Source of the DNA: Lactobacillus sp.
GTDB taxonomy: Bacteria > Bacillota > Bacilli > Lactobacillales > Lactobacillaceae
Assembly: GCA_022484695.1 (NCBI GenBank)
Contig: JAKVKU010000014.1
Span: 22,850 to 86,849 of the forward strand
Direction of reading: 5' to 3'
DNA length: 64,000 bases
The notes beneath the pieces were generated by a model. That model had not been told where the DNA came from, ran no database searches, and saw nothing but the letters and a program-made list of their open reading frames with translations. Positions 35,682-44,211 of this stretch are shown here, one piece after another. Numbering within the stretch: position 1 is the first letter of the stretch; each line of letters begins with the position of its first letter. A program made the translations under genes and the position numbers.

Positions 35682-36221
35682 ATGATGAACGAATTATTTA
35701 TTCTCAGTGCCCTAATGGCCCAACCCCAAAGCGGCTATCAATTGCGTCAAAGCATGACCGCGGCCCTGGGGCACCATCGTAAAATCAGCTTTGGGGTGAT
35801 TTATCCCCTATTTGAACGCTTGGCCCAAGGCGGTTTCATCACCTTAGTCCAGGTGGATGATGACAAAAAAACCAAATTAGCCGCCATTACCCCCGCCGGT
35901 GTGGCCCGCTTTAAAGCCTTGATGGCTGAACCAATCCCCGATTGTGCCCATACGGCGGATCTCTATCAAATTAAATTGATCGCCATGCAATATTTGCCCG
36001 TCACCCAACAACAGACGTTATTAAAAGCCTACATCACTGAACAAGACACCACCATCCAGCATACCCAGCGCTTCATGGACCGCTTGCAACAAACCCCGTC
36101 TACGGATCACTGGTATGTCCTGCAAAAACAATTATTACGCTTAAAACAGGCCCAAGTGGCTAAAAAGTGGGCCCAAGACTTCCAACGCAACCTAAAGGAG
36201 GCAGACCGATTTGACAACTGA
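35682..36221 (+). CDS. PadR-family transcriptional regulator
   Basis: About 179 residues. I start at the ATG at 35682 (MMNELFILSALMAQ), 8 bp after GGGAG; upstream in-frame codons would cross the operator. An N-terminal winged helix is followed by a C-terminal helical dimerisation domain (from about residue 85). PadR-family members paired with ABC exporters, such as LmrR, repress the pump until drug binds. It overlaps the exporter gene by 11 bp. Confidence 0.9.
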   Translation: MMNELFILSALMAQPQSGYQLRQSMTAALGHHRKISFGVIYPLFERLAQGGFITLVQVDDDKKTKLAAITPAGVARFKALMAEPIPDCAHTADLYQIKLIAMQYLPVTQQQTLLKAYITEQDTTIQHTQRFMDRLQQTPSTDHWYVLQKQLLRLKQAQVAKKWAQDFQRNLKEADRFDN

Positions 36222-37980
36222 CACCAAACAAGATTCAACCTTAGACATGTTACGCTTCGTTTTCCAGCGGGTGTTGAAGAAACGCTGGATTTTAGTGGTG
36301 AACATCTTAGCCCTAACCGTGATTACCCTCTTACAATTCGTCCTGCCGCAAATCGAGCAGTTTATTATTGATAAAGTCATCCCCCAAAAACATGTCCAGC
36401 TGTTATTTATCAGCGTCGGCCTCCTATTATTAGCCGCCGTGGTCTTGGGCCTGTTCAACTTCCTGGCCACCTACCTCATGGGGGTGATGAGCCAAAACGC
36501 CATCACCGACCTGCGGACCCAACTTTACGATGATATCTTGGATCAAGACACCCATTTCTTCGAATCCAGCAAGACCGGGGATTTGATGGTGCGCCTCACC
36601 AGCGACGTGAACAACATGCAAAGTCTAATCTCTGCCAATATGTTGTCCATGATTGGGAACATTTTCACCTTCGTAGGGGTCTTAGGATTCATCCTTTATA
36701 CAAATTGGCAAATGGCCGTGGCTGTCAGCTTGACCTTTCCTTTGACCTTTTTGATTTATCGCGTTTTTAGAGATCGCATTCACAACGCTTTTAAACGGGT
36801 GCGCCAATCCCAATCGCAAATGTCTAACCAAATGCAAAATACCTTGACGGAAGTGGATTTGATCAAGAGTTATACCAGCGAAGGTTATGAAAGTCAGCGC
36901 TTTGACCACTATGCCCAAAAAAACCGGGACAACATGATCGATGCCACCAAAAACCAAGCCATCTTCTCCCCTTTGGTGGATGGCGTGAATTTCTTGGGCG
37001 TGGCCATTGTCTTATTGCTAGGGGCCATGTTTGTCATGAAGGGGTCCTTGACCGTTGGGGGCTTGGTGGCTTACTTGAGTTATGTGGGGATGTTGCAAAG
37101 CCCTATTAGCTCCTTCACCCGGCTGTTAAATCAGATTCAACAAGCCCTGGTTTCTTATGGCCGTATCAAAGAAGTCACCAATATTCATCCTGAAATCGTC
37201 AACAGTGCTAACCCGTTGCCCATGCCTAAATTGCATGAGGGTATCGCCTTAAAAGATGTGAGCTTTGCCTTTAAAGGTGATCCAAAGCGGGCTAAAAGTG
37301 ACCATGCCGCCATCAGCCAGGTGAGTTTCAACATTCCCTTTGGCCAGCAGACCGCTTTAGTGGGCCACTCCGGGGCGGGCAAGTCCACCTTGACCCGCTT
37401 AATTGATCGCTTTTACGATGTGGATGCCGGGGAGATTACCTTTGATGGTATTCCTATTAAAGATATCGACTTAAAACAATTGCGGCAAAACATCGCCATT
37501 GTGTCCCAGGATATCGCCATTATCGACGGCACCATCCGGGATAACATCCAATATGGTTCCCCTGATGCTACGGATGAAGCCATCATGAAAATGGCCGAAT
37601 TAGCCGATATTGCGGATTTCATCCAAAGCTTACCCGAAGGCTTGGCTACTCAAGTGGGGGAACGGGGCTTGAAGCTCTCCGGGGGCCAGCGCCAACGCTT
37701 GGCCATCGCCCGGGCTTTGTTGAAGGACGCCCAAGTGGTGATTTTAGATGAAGCCACGGCCAGTTTGGATAATGAATCAGAAAAGACGATTCAAAAAGCC
37801 TTGAATAACCTACTCAAGGAACGGACGTCATTGGTCATCGCCCACCGCTTGTCCACCATTCACAATGCCGATCAAATCGTGGTTTTAGATGCCGGCAAAG
37901 TGGTGGAAATCGGCCAACACGAAGAATTGCTAAAAGCCCATGGGCCTTATGAGAAGTTGTATAATGCTCAGTTTGAATAA
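36211..37980 (+). CDS. ABC exporter, fused permease-ATPase (multidrug/lipid type)
   Basis: 589 residues, a half-transporter of the MsbA/LmrA/BmrA type that works as a dimer. Six membrane helices occupy about 1-320. The nucleotide-binding domain has Walker A GHSGAGKST, signature LSGGQRQRLAIARALL, Walker B VVILDEATASLD and H-loop IAHRLST. The TTG start has AAGGAGG upstream. Co-transcription with PadR suggests export of a toxic compound that also acts as inducer. The substrate is unknown. Confidence 0.93.
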   Translation: MTTDTKQDSTLDMLRFVFQRVLKKRWILVVNILALTVITLLQFVLPQIEQFIIDKVIPQKHVQLLFISVGLLLLAAVVLGLFNFLATYLMGVMSQNAITDLRTQLYDDILDQDTHFFESSKTGDLMVRLTSDVNNMQSLISANMLSMIGNIFTFVGVLGFILYTNWQMAVAVSLTFPLTFLIYRVFRDRIHNAFKRVRQSQSQMSNQMQNTLTEVDLIKSYTSEGYESQRFDHYAQKNRDNMIDATKNQAIFSPLVDGVNFLGVAIVLLLGAMFVMKGSLTVGGLVAYLSYVGMLQSPISSFTRLLNQIQQALVSYGRIKEVTNIHPEIVNSANPLPMPKLHEGIALKDVSFAFKGDPKRAKSDHAAISQVSFNIPFGQQTALVGHSGAGKSTLTRLIDRFYDVDAGEITFDGIPIKDIDLKQLRQNIAIVSQDIAIIDGTIRDNIQYGSPDATDEAIMKMAELADIADFIQSLPEGLATQVGERGLKLSGGQRQRLAIARALLKDAQVVILDEATASLDNESEKTIQKALNNLLKERTSLVIAHRLSTIHNADQIVVLDAGKVVEIGQHEELLKAHGPYEKLYNAQFE

Positions 37981-38010
37981 TAATCCTTAACCAAGTGGAA
38001 CCATAAAAAT

Positions 38011-38078
38011 AAGCTAAGCTGAATCTGGCTAAGCAGTCGATTGACTACTTAAGCAAATCCTGGCTTAGCTTTTTTTTG
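38011..38078 (+). terminator. Terminator of the PadR/exporter operon
   Basis: The outer stem AAGCTAAG / CTTAGCTT encloses a second hairpin AAGCAGTC / GACTACTT and is followed by eight T. Confidence 0.85.
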
Positions 38079-38101
38079 TCCACTTTATTTTGAGCCTAAC
38101 G

Positions 38102-38653
38102 CTACTTATCGTGCCAAACCGTCAAATATTGAGCCGGCACATGATCCACCAGCCAAATCTGACTCTTGGTGGGATAAAACAATAACCCGGCGGCGGCCGC
38201 GTGTTGGGCCGCCACCTGGTAAATGACCGGATGGGCTTCCCGGCGCTGGCCCACACTGCGGGCCATGGGAATGGTGGCAGAAAGGTGGACAAAATCCCGG
38301 TCCATCTTTCGCAGACCTTCTTTGGCAATCATGATGGCCGCGCCATGAGTAGTACCGTGATACAACACGGCCGGTGGGTCGGCCGGGGCTTGCAGTAACT
38401 GCACCGGCACACTATGGCCATAAAGGGCGCGGATCTGCCCGGCTTCAATGGCAAAACGCTGCTTGTCGCTTTGGGCCATGATTTGGCGAATAACCCCTTC
38501 GTCAATGGGTTGTTGATAGTGGGCATTGTAATGGGCCAGTAATTGGTCTAAATCCACTCGCCCATAGGCATCCAATTTGAGGCCCAAGCGCTCGGGATGA
38601 TGTCGCAGCGCCAAAGATAGCCGTTTGCTAATTTTTATGAATTGTTTATCCAT
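38102..38653 (-). CDS. kptA: RNA 2'-phosphotransferase (Tpt1/KptA family)
   Basis: 183 residues. The family landmarks are KRLSLALRHHPERLGLKLDAYGRV near the N-terminus, LYHGTTHGAAIMIAKEGLRK and RDFVHLSATI (about 95-125), and LLFYPTKSQIWLVDHVP at the C-terminus. In eukaryotes Tpt1 removes the 2'-phosphate left by tRNA splicing, using NAD+. Bacteria lack that pathway, so the natural role here is open (for instance repair of 2'-phosphorylated RNA or ADP-ribosylation chemistry). It is a single gene without obvious partners. Confidence 0.93.
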   Translation of the reverse strand: MDKQFIKISKRLSLALRHHPERLGLKLDAYGRVDLDQLLAHYNAHYQQPIDEGVIRQIMAQSDKQRFAIEAGQIRALYGHSVPVQLLQAPADPPAVLYHGTTHGAAIMIAKEGLRKMDRDFVHLSATIPMARSVGQRREAHPVIYQVAAQHAAAAGLLFYPTKSQIWLVDHVPAQYLTVWHDK

Positions 38654-39049
38654 ATTATTGCCACCTCTTATTGGCTAGTATAAGCCTATCAGCGACACTA
38701 CCGAAAATATTGCGCTGTGTTGTTGGGCAATTGCCAGCGCTGTGCTGATGGCTGCGCTGTAGCTAGGGCTGTATACTGACGCGGAGATTGCTAAATTTAT
38801 GAAATAAATATTTTTGTTTTATTGAATTTTACTAATAACTACTGCCAATCATGAAACTTTTGCCAAACCAGCACCATTTTCCATGGGCGTAAACGACAAC
38901 TATTTAGCTAAAATTTATTTTAATAATTAAAATATTTTAACCGCTTTATAAATAACATTTAAAAAACAGCCAATCTTCTGACCACCCAGCGCTCATTTTA
39001 AAAGTAGTCTAATATTTCACAAGCTATCTAGCCTAACAACCACCATAAA

Positions 39050-39067
39050 CAACTGATATACCAGTTG
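39050..39067. promoter_or_regulatory. Palindromic operator, distal copy
   Basis: CAACTGATATACCAGTTG is a near-perfect palindrome. The 15-mer TGATATA(C/T)CAGTTGT within it recurs 226 bp downstream, so a common repressor binding both copies is likely. Confidence 0.5.
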
Positions 39068-39277
39068 TTACCATTTTGACACAAATCATTTTTAATATTA
39101 ATTCACCACAAACTCGACTTCTGTCCAGGCATATATAGTTTAAACAACCAACTAGCATTAAATAACATCATGATAATTTAGCATGCAATATTTGTTATTC
39201 TGAGGTCTTTAAGTTTACGCCTAGTCAACATATTTAGTAAAGTGTTAATTGATTTTTCTAAAGTTCGGGCTTATCAT

Positions 39278-39293
39278 AGTGATATATCAGTTG
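39278..39293. promoter_or_regulatory. Palindromic operator, proximal copy
   Basis: AGTGATATATCAGTTG shares 14 of 15 core bases with the distal copy and abuts a cre-like sequence. Two spaced copies suggest DNA looping. Confidence 0.5.
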
Positions 39294-39307
39294 TGCAAGC
39301 GCTTATT
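39293..39307 (+). promoter_or_regulatory. Candidate cre site
   Basis: GTGCAAGCGCTTATT fits the cre consensus with two deviations (first W and the penultimate C). Its place next to an operator ahead of a sugar-utilisation operon supports it, but only weakly. Confidence 0.35.
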
Positions 39308-39488
39308 TTTTTCAAGACATTTTTTATTTTTACTAATTGTATCTATGTACTAAGCTTTGCACGGCTCACCGCTGGCTAATTGCGGTCATTACCCATTAAG
39401 GAGGGGTCATAACTACCAAAACTTGAATTGTCTAAACATCGGGATAAGTTTTAGATCAGGTTAATTTTTATGAAGGAGTGAGTTTGTA

Positions 39489-40790
39489 ATGTCTGATGAT
39501 AGTAACCATAAGAACGAAAAAAAACCGGTTAAAACCGCCGTTGGGGAGATCACCAATGCCAAAGTCAAAGATTCCCAACAGCCTAAATTACCTTGGGCCG
39601 TGGCCTTTGCCATGTCCATCGCCCCATTATGTTGGTACGGGCCCATTGGTTCCACCCGAAGCGTTTTAATTCCCCAATTGTTTGCCCAGATCGATCCCGT
39701 ACATAAAGTTTGGGCCGTTGGTATCTTAGCCACCGTGGCCTCCATTACTGGGGCCATTTCCAACCTGTTGTTTGGGGCCTTTTCAGATGTGACTCGGACC
39801 CGTTTTGGGAAAAGAAAGCCTTACATTGTCCTAGGCACCATCGTCATTGCCATTTCCTTAGTCATCATTGCCAATTTGAAGTCCGTGGTAGCCGTTATTA
39901 TCGTTTGGATCGTGGCCGCGGCAGCTGAAAATGCCATTGCCGCTGCTATCTATCCGCAAATTTCTGATCGGGTGGCGCCTAAATGGCGGGGCACCGTTTC
40001 AACCTTCTATGGTGTTGGTTTCACCATCGCCCAACAAGGTTTTGCCCTCTTAGCCGCCCAATTCTTGGGTAACATTAAATTTGGTATTTACACCATGGCC
40101 GCCATCACCGTCGTCTTGGCCTTCGTCCATGAAGCCCTCATTAAAGAAAAATCCAACTTAGATGAACCTAAAGTCCCCATGGACAAAGGTTCTTTAAAGA
40201 AATACTTCTTCTTCCCCACCCATGACGCCCGGGACTTTTATTTAGCCCTTTCCGGGAAATTCTTCATGGTTGTGGGTTCCACCATTGTCACCACCTTCCA
40301 GCTCTTCATTTTCACCGATTACATTGGTCAAAAAACCAAAGATGCCGGGGTTTCCATCTCCATCTTCTCCATGATCATGTTAGTCATCGGGGTCTTATTT
40401 GCCTTAGTTGGTGGCCCGCTAGCCGATAAAATGAAACGGGTCAAAGGCCCAGTTGTTTTAGCCACCTTTGCCCTGGGTGCGGCAGCTTTATTCCCACTGT
40501 TTGTCCAAAAGCCTTGGGCCATGTTTGCCTACGCTGCCGTAGCTGCCTTTGGGAACGGGTTATACAACTCTGTGGATGGGGCCTTGAATATGGATGTCTT
40601 GCCTTCTGCTGATACTGCCGGTAAAGACTTAGGTTTGATCAACTTGTCCAATACCTTAGGCCAAATGCTCGGGGCCATGGTAGCTTCGGCCATCGTTGCC
40701 AGCATGGGCTATCAAGCCATCTTCATTTTCGCCATTGCCATGGAAGTCGTTGGTGGTATCGCCATTGCGGCCATCAAGCGGGTTCGTTAA
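39489..40790 (+). CDS. MFS transporter, sugar/glycoside type
   Basis: 433 residues with about twelve hydrophobic segments after a soluble basic N-terminus of ~35 residues. The motif after helix 2 reads FGAFSDVTRTRFGKRKPYIVLG, as in the glycoside-pentoside-hexuronide/sucrose-type group (about 95-117). Followed 62 bp later by an intracellular GH30 enzyme, it is probably the uptake system for that enzyme's glycoside substrate. The ATG has GAAGGAGTGA upstream. Confidence 0.88.
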   Translation: MSDDSNHKNEKKPVKTAVGEITNAKVKDSQQPKLPWAVAFAMSIAPLCWYGPIGSTRSVLIPQLFAQIDPVHKVWAVGILATVASITGAISNLLFGAFSDVTRTRFGKRKPYIVLGTIVIAISLVIIANLKSVVAVIIVWIVAAAAENAIAAAIYPQISDRVAPKWRGTVSTFYGVGFTIAQQGFALLAAQFLGNIKFGIYTMAAITVVLAFVHEALIKEKSNLDEPKVPMDKGSLKKYFFFPTHDARDFYLALSGKFFMVVGSTIVTTFQLFIFTDYIGQKTKDAGVSISIFSMIMLVIGVLFALVGGPLADKMKRVKGPVVLATFALGAAALFPLFVQKPWAMFAYAAVAAFGNGLYNSVDGALNMDVLPSADTAGKDLGLINLSNTLGQMLGAMVASAIVASMGYQAIFIFAIAMEVVGGIAIAAIKRVR

Positions 40791-40852
40791 ACGTTAAAAT
40801 AAGTACCATGAAAATTTGCTGTCGTTAAATTAATCTCGAAAGGATGATCATT

Positions 40853-42424
40853 GTGGTAAATACCACAGACAATAGTTTATTCCCCACTGAATTTTGGACG
40901 GTCACTGCCGGTGACCTGTCGCAAAAACGGGCCCATTTAACTACCCCTACCCCCGAGGCCACACCCGGGGATGCTGCTAAAATCGTCATTGACCCAGCTG
41001 ATAAACATCAAAACTGGATCGGCGCTGGCGCAGCCATTACCGATGCCGCGGCCTCGTTGATCTGGCAACAAAGTAAAGACCAACGGGATGCCCTCTTGCA
41101 CGAGTTGTTCGACCCCAAAGAAGGTAACTTCTCCACGATTCGTATTCCCCTAGGTTCCTGTGAACCCGCCAGCCAGCCTTATTACAGTTATGATGACGTG
41201 CCTTTTGGGGAACATGATGCCAGTTTAGCTAAATTTTCCATTGGTACCGGCACCCCTGGGGCCCCGGACGCCACCAAGGACTTGAAGTACCTTGTCCCCG
41301 TGGTTCAAGAAATCTTGAAGATCAACCCTGCTGTTAAAATTATGGCCTCCCCTTGGTCGGCCCCGGCTTGGATGAAAAATACCGGTGAGTTAAAGATGGG
41401 CGGTCACCTGCGTTTTGGGGAATATACCGGCAACGGTTATGACCAATTCAAAGACACTTTTGAAAGTGTCTACGCTCAATATTTCGTCCACTATTTAGCC
41501 GCCTACAAGAAACTAGGGATTCCAATTTATGCCATTACCATTCAAAATGAACCCTCTAACGCCGCCGCTTGGCCGGCCATGATTTGGAAGTTACCGGAAT
41601 TAGCTGACTTTGGTTATACTTATTTGCGCCCAGCTCTAGATAAGACTTTTCCCGATACAAAAATTTATTTCTGGGATGGCAGTTTAAATGTGTTGACCGA
41701 ACCCCTGAGTAAATATGTCACCCCAGAACAGGCCAGCGCCTTTGATGGCTTTGCCTTTCATACCTATGATGGCCCTTATACCAACCTGTTCAAGGGCAGT
41801 CGTTCCTTCCCCCATTGGGATTTGGCCATGACTGAACGGCGGTGCATGATTGAAGAAACCCCAGAAGATGCCTCCCATATTATGTTTGGGCTGATTGGCA
41901 ACTGGCTGGTGCGCCAAGGTTTGAATATGATCAACTTGTGGAATATGGCTTTGGATGAACGGGGCCTGCCGAATATGGTAGGTTCCACCGGTCGTCGGGG
42001 CGTGGTCACCATTGATCACACCACGGGTAAAGTCCAACGGAATCTGGAATATTATATGTTGCGTAACTTTGGCCAAGACGTGGTCCCTGGCTCAACGGTC
42101 ATCGGCTCCAGCAGCTACACCCAAGATGGCTATACCGGCGGCTTGGGTTCTGTGGCCTTCTTAGCCCCGGATGGCTCAATTGCTGCCCACCTCTATAACC
42201 CCACGGCCCAACCCCTAGACGCCGCCGTCACCGTCAATGGCCAAGCCTTGACCTGGCAGCATGTCACCGTGCCTGCTTGGGGGACTGTCACCCTGCACAA
42301 AGCCTTTGGACCCGTGAATGATAGCGCGCCCCGGGCCGATGAAGCCTTCAAGCTCAACCCTTACCCGGCTAACTTGGCTGATGATGAAGCCCCTGGTAAA
42401 GGTGTCAATAAAAATAAGAAGTAG
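40853..42424 (+). CDS. Glycoside hydrolase family 30 (glucosylceramidase-like)
   Basis: About 523 residues. I chose the GTG at 40853 (MVNTTDNSLFPTEF), 9 bp after AAAGGA; the ATG at 40844 overlaps that site. GH30 features are the N-terminal WIGAGAAITDAAASLIWQQ, the acid/base Glu in TIQNEPSN (about 232-239), the nucleophile Glu in MTERRC (about 325-330) and the accessory beta domain at the C-terminus. No signal peptide, so it acts in the cytosol. Substrates in the family include beta-glucosides, glucosylceramide and beta-xylosides; the exact one is unknown. Confidence 0.92.
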   Translation: MVNTTDNSLFPTEFWTVTAGDLSQKRAHLTTPTPEATPGDAAKIVIDPADKHQNWIGAGAAITDAAASLIWQQSKDQRDALLHELFDPKEGNFSTIRIPLGSCEPASQPYYSYDDVPFGEHDASLAKFSIGTGTPGAPDATKDLKYLVPVVQEILKINPAVKIMASPWSAPAWMKNTGELKMGGHLRFGEYTGNGYDQFKDTFESVYAQYFVHYLAAYKKLGIPIYAITIQNEPSNAAAWPAMIWKLPELADFGYTYLRPALDKTFPDTKIYFWDGSLNVLTEPLSKYVTPEQASAFDGFAFHTYDGPYTNLFKGSRSFPHWDLAMTERRCMIEETPEDASHIMFGLIGNWLVRQGLNMINLWNMALDERGLPNMVGSTGRRGVVTIDHTTGKVQRNLEYYMLRNFGQDVVPGSTVIGSSSYTQDGYTGGLGSVAFLAPDGSIAAHLYNPTAQPLDAAVTVNGQALTWQHVTVPAWGTVTLHKAFGPVNDSAPRADEAFKLNPYPANLADDEAPGKGVNKNKK

Positions 42425-42450
42425 CTATTAAGCTTTAGGTTACCGTTTTG

Positions 42451-42479
42451 GCAGTATTCTTGATGAATACTGCTTTTTT
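42451..42479 (+). terminator. Terminator of the MFS/GH30 operon
   Basis: GCAGTATTC and GAATACTGC form a perfect 9-bp stem around TTGAT, followed by six T. Confidence 0.93.
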
Positions 42480-42576
42480 GCTGGCCACATAACTGACTAC
42501 TTTCTGAAAATAAAATAAATCCAGGTGGCAAACCCTAGTCCCCCAAAGGATTTCAAATTCAAGTAAAAATACTGTT

Positions 42577-42591
42577 ATATAAACGTTTTCA
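42577..42591. promoter_or_regulatory. Candidate cre site
   Basis: ATATAAACGTTTTCA, or TGAAAACGTTTATA on the other strand, misses one consensus position on each strand. It lies about 113 bp ahead of the small-protein gene. Confidence 0.4.
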
Positions 42592-42703
42592 TTTTACTAT
42601 TTTCACTTGATTTATACTAAAAGCGATGTACACTAGGAGTTGAAAGATAAGTTAAGGAACAATTTTAGCTGTTACCACCGTTGTTTTCAGAAAGGGAGTT
42701 ACA

Positions 42704-43057
42704 ATGATGTTATCTGAAAAAACAAGTTGGACTGATGCCCTACGTTCAAAAGCGGCTTTTAATGATTTCATGACTAATTACTTTATGACCCATAAGGAAC
42801 TGGCTGGCGCCTATGAGACCCCTTATTACTACGAATATTACACCGTTCGCCTGGATAGCCGAGATGGCTTGATCATCAACCTGACCACCGGGATCACCGC
42901 TGCAACCGGTGAAGTCATCGGTGAACTGCCTAGCAAAGAAACCCGGAAAATGTCCATTGAAGAGTTCCGGCAATTGATCTTAAATAAAAAGTTTGCGGAC
43001 TATCGCATGTCCTTGGCCGATGTGTTCAAAACCGTCGCCGGTGTGCCTAGTAAGTAA
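42704..43057 (+). CDS. Small protein of unknown function
   Basis: 117 residues, soluble, with no signal peptide, Cys residue or known motif that I recognise. The Tyr-rich ETPYYYEYYTVRLDSRDGLIINLTTGI segment (about 39-65) suggests a beta sheet followed by a charged helical tail. AAAGGGAG precedes two adjacent ATG codons. It is a single-gene unit with a candidate cre site upstream and a strong terminator downstream. No function is assigned. Confidence 0.75.
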   Translation: MMLSEKTSWTDALRSKAAFNDFMTNYFMTHKELAGAYETPYYYEYYTVRLDSRDGLIINLTTGITAATGEVIGELPSKETRKMSIEEFRQLILNKKFADYRMSLADVFKTVAGVPSK

Positions 43058-43120
43058 TTACCGGCTTTAAACGGCATCATTCACTTGATGATCGTGGTAG
43101 TTTGACCTGCTTAATAGACC

Positions 43121-43174
43121 AAAAAAAAATCGCACAATTGTTAGACAAATTCGTCTAATAACTGTGCGATTTTA
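43121..43174. terminator. Bidirectional terminator
   Basis: AAATCGCACA and TGTGCGATTT form the outer stem and TTAGAC / GTCTAA the inner one. T runs on both strands serve the small-protein gene and the converging secreted-protein gene. Confidence 0.9.
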
Positions 43175-43268
43175 TTGTGGGATAAATTGTCAAATCAAGC
43201 ACAAAATCCCATAAATTTTTTAGGGTTTTCTCCAACTCAGACATTTCTTGGGCCGGATATTCAATTTT

Positions 43269-44042
43269 TCAGGCTGGATAGTATGCGCCTGCAGAAGCAA
43301 GTACCCAATTATTAAAGTCACCAACGGATAGTGCCTGTTGGCCTTTGATATAGCCAACACTGAATACCTTATAGGCACCAGGGGTGGTGATGGTCTTAGT
43401 ATAATTGCCCACGGCACTTTGGATAATTGTACCTGCTGGTAAGATAATAACGCCGCTAACAGATTTGGCCACGGAAATATCTGTACTTTTGACCCATTGA
43501 TTACCCCCAAGGTTATAGGAAAAAGGCCCATAATCGTCTTTAGCTACTTGTGTCACAGCCCATTCATCGTATTGGGTACTTAGTTTGCCAATCGGTTTGG
43601 TGGCACGCATATCGCTGTATATTGTCACGTCTTTAAAGTCTGAATAAACAGCCGTTCCTTGCCACATTGCATAAGCTTGCAGATTGCTACCGAATGATGG
43701 GGATGTGCCAGCGGCTTTGATCCATTGATTTGCACCTAAATCATAGGCTGCCACTTTCCTGTTAGCATCAATAGCTGCTCGAACAACATGCCAATCACTG
43801 TAAGACTCTGTTAAGCTGGTCCCAGATAACTTGGTCGTTGTGGCATCTGTGTAGATGGGCACAGGTCCACGACCAATATGAATAGCAGTCCAGTTTTGCG
43901 GAACAATAATAGTTAGGCCTACAGGATTTACATTTGCTGACGCTGCTGTGGCATGTGGAATTGATAATCCGAACCCCATAAACAATACTAGACCGGTGAC
44001 AATAAGAAATTTTATAATTGAATAACGATACTTTGTTTTCAT
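43269..44042 (-). CDS. Secreted protein made of SLAP/SH3-like wall-binding repeats
   Basis: 257 residues: a signal peptide (about 1-34, H-A-T-A) and then only binding-type repeats. The first ends YDLGANQWIKAAG, the second YNLGGNQWVKSTDI, and a third closes with Y-Y-P-A. The last ~130 residues are clearly related to the C-terminus of the 896-residue protein at 18225 (both have TAVYSD, IYSD, K-L-S-T-x-x-D-E-W and A-Y-Y-P-A or D-Y-Y-P-A). There is no catalytic domain. It may mask, decorate or compete for the wall polymer that anchors the larger protein. GGGAGG precedes ATG. Confidence 0.85.
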   Translation of the reverse strand: MKTKYRYSIIKFLIVTGLVLFMGFGLSIPHATAASANVNPVGLTIIVPQNWTAIHIGRGPVPIYTDATTTKLSGTSLTESYSDWHVVRAAIDANRKVAAYDLGANQWIKAAGTSPSFGSNLQAYAMWQGTAVYSDFKDVTIYSDMRATKPIGKLSTQYDEWAVTQVAKDDYGPFSYNLGGNQWVKSTDISVAKSVSGVIILPAGTIIQSAVGNYTKTITTPGAYKVFSVGYIKGQQALSVGDFNNWVLASAGAYYPA

Positions 44043-44211
44043 GCTACCATCCTCCCAATGATGAAATTAATTACATGAATAAGTATACATCTTAAGATGA
44101 ACGGCGATGAATAATTCTGGTTAAAGGAACAACTAAACATGATCAAGCGATAAAAAAATTTTTTCAAAAGTATTTGGCATTATCAAAGTTTTGGATAAGG
44201 GGAGAAAAATT

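Larger units (their letters stand above)
38654..39488. other. Long intergenic region upstream of the MFS/GH30 operon
   Basis: These 835 bp lie between divergent kptA and the MFS gene. Near kptA, GCGCTGT occurs three times (38712, 38738, 38754). The middle is very AT-rich and non-coding. Two related palindromes (39050, 39278) and a cre-like site (39293) occupy the MFS side. A strong AAGGAGGGG at 39398-39406 has no start codon at a usable distance. Confidence 0.6.

Noticed and set aside
39398..39435. Strong Shine-Dalgarno AAGGAGGGG in the leader of the MFS/GH30 operon
   Set aside because: No start codon lies at a usable distance, so no leader peptide is called.
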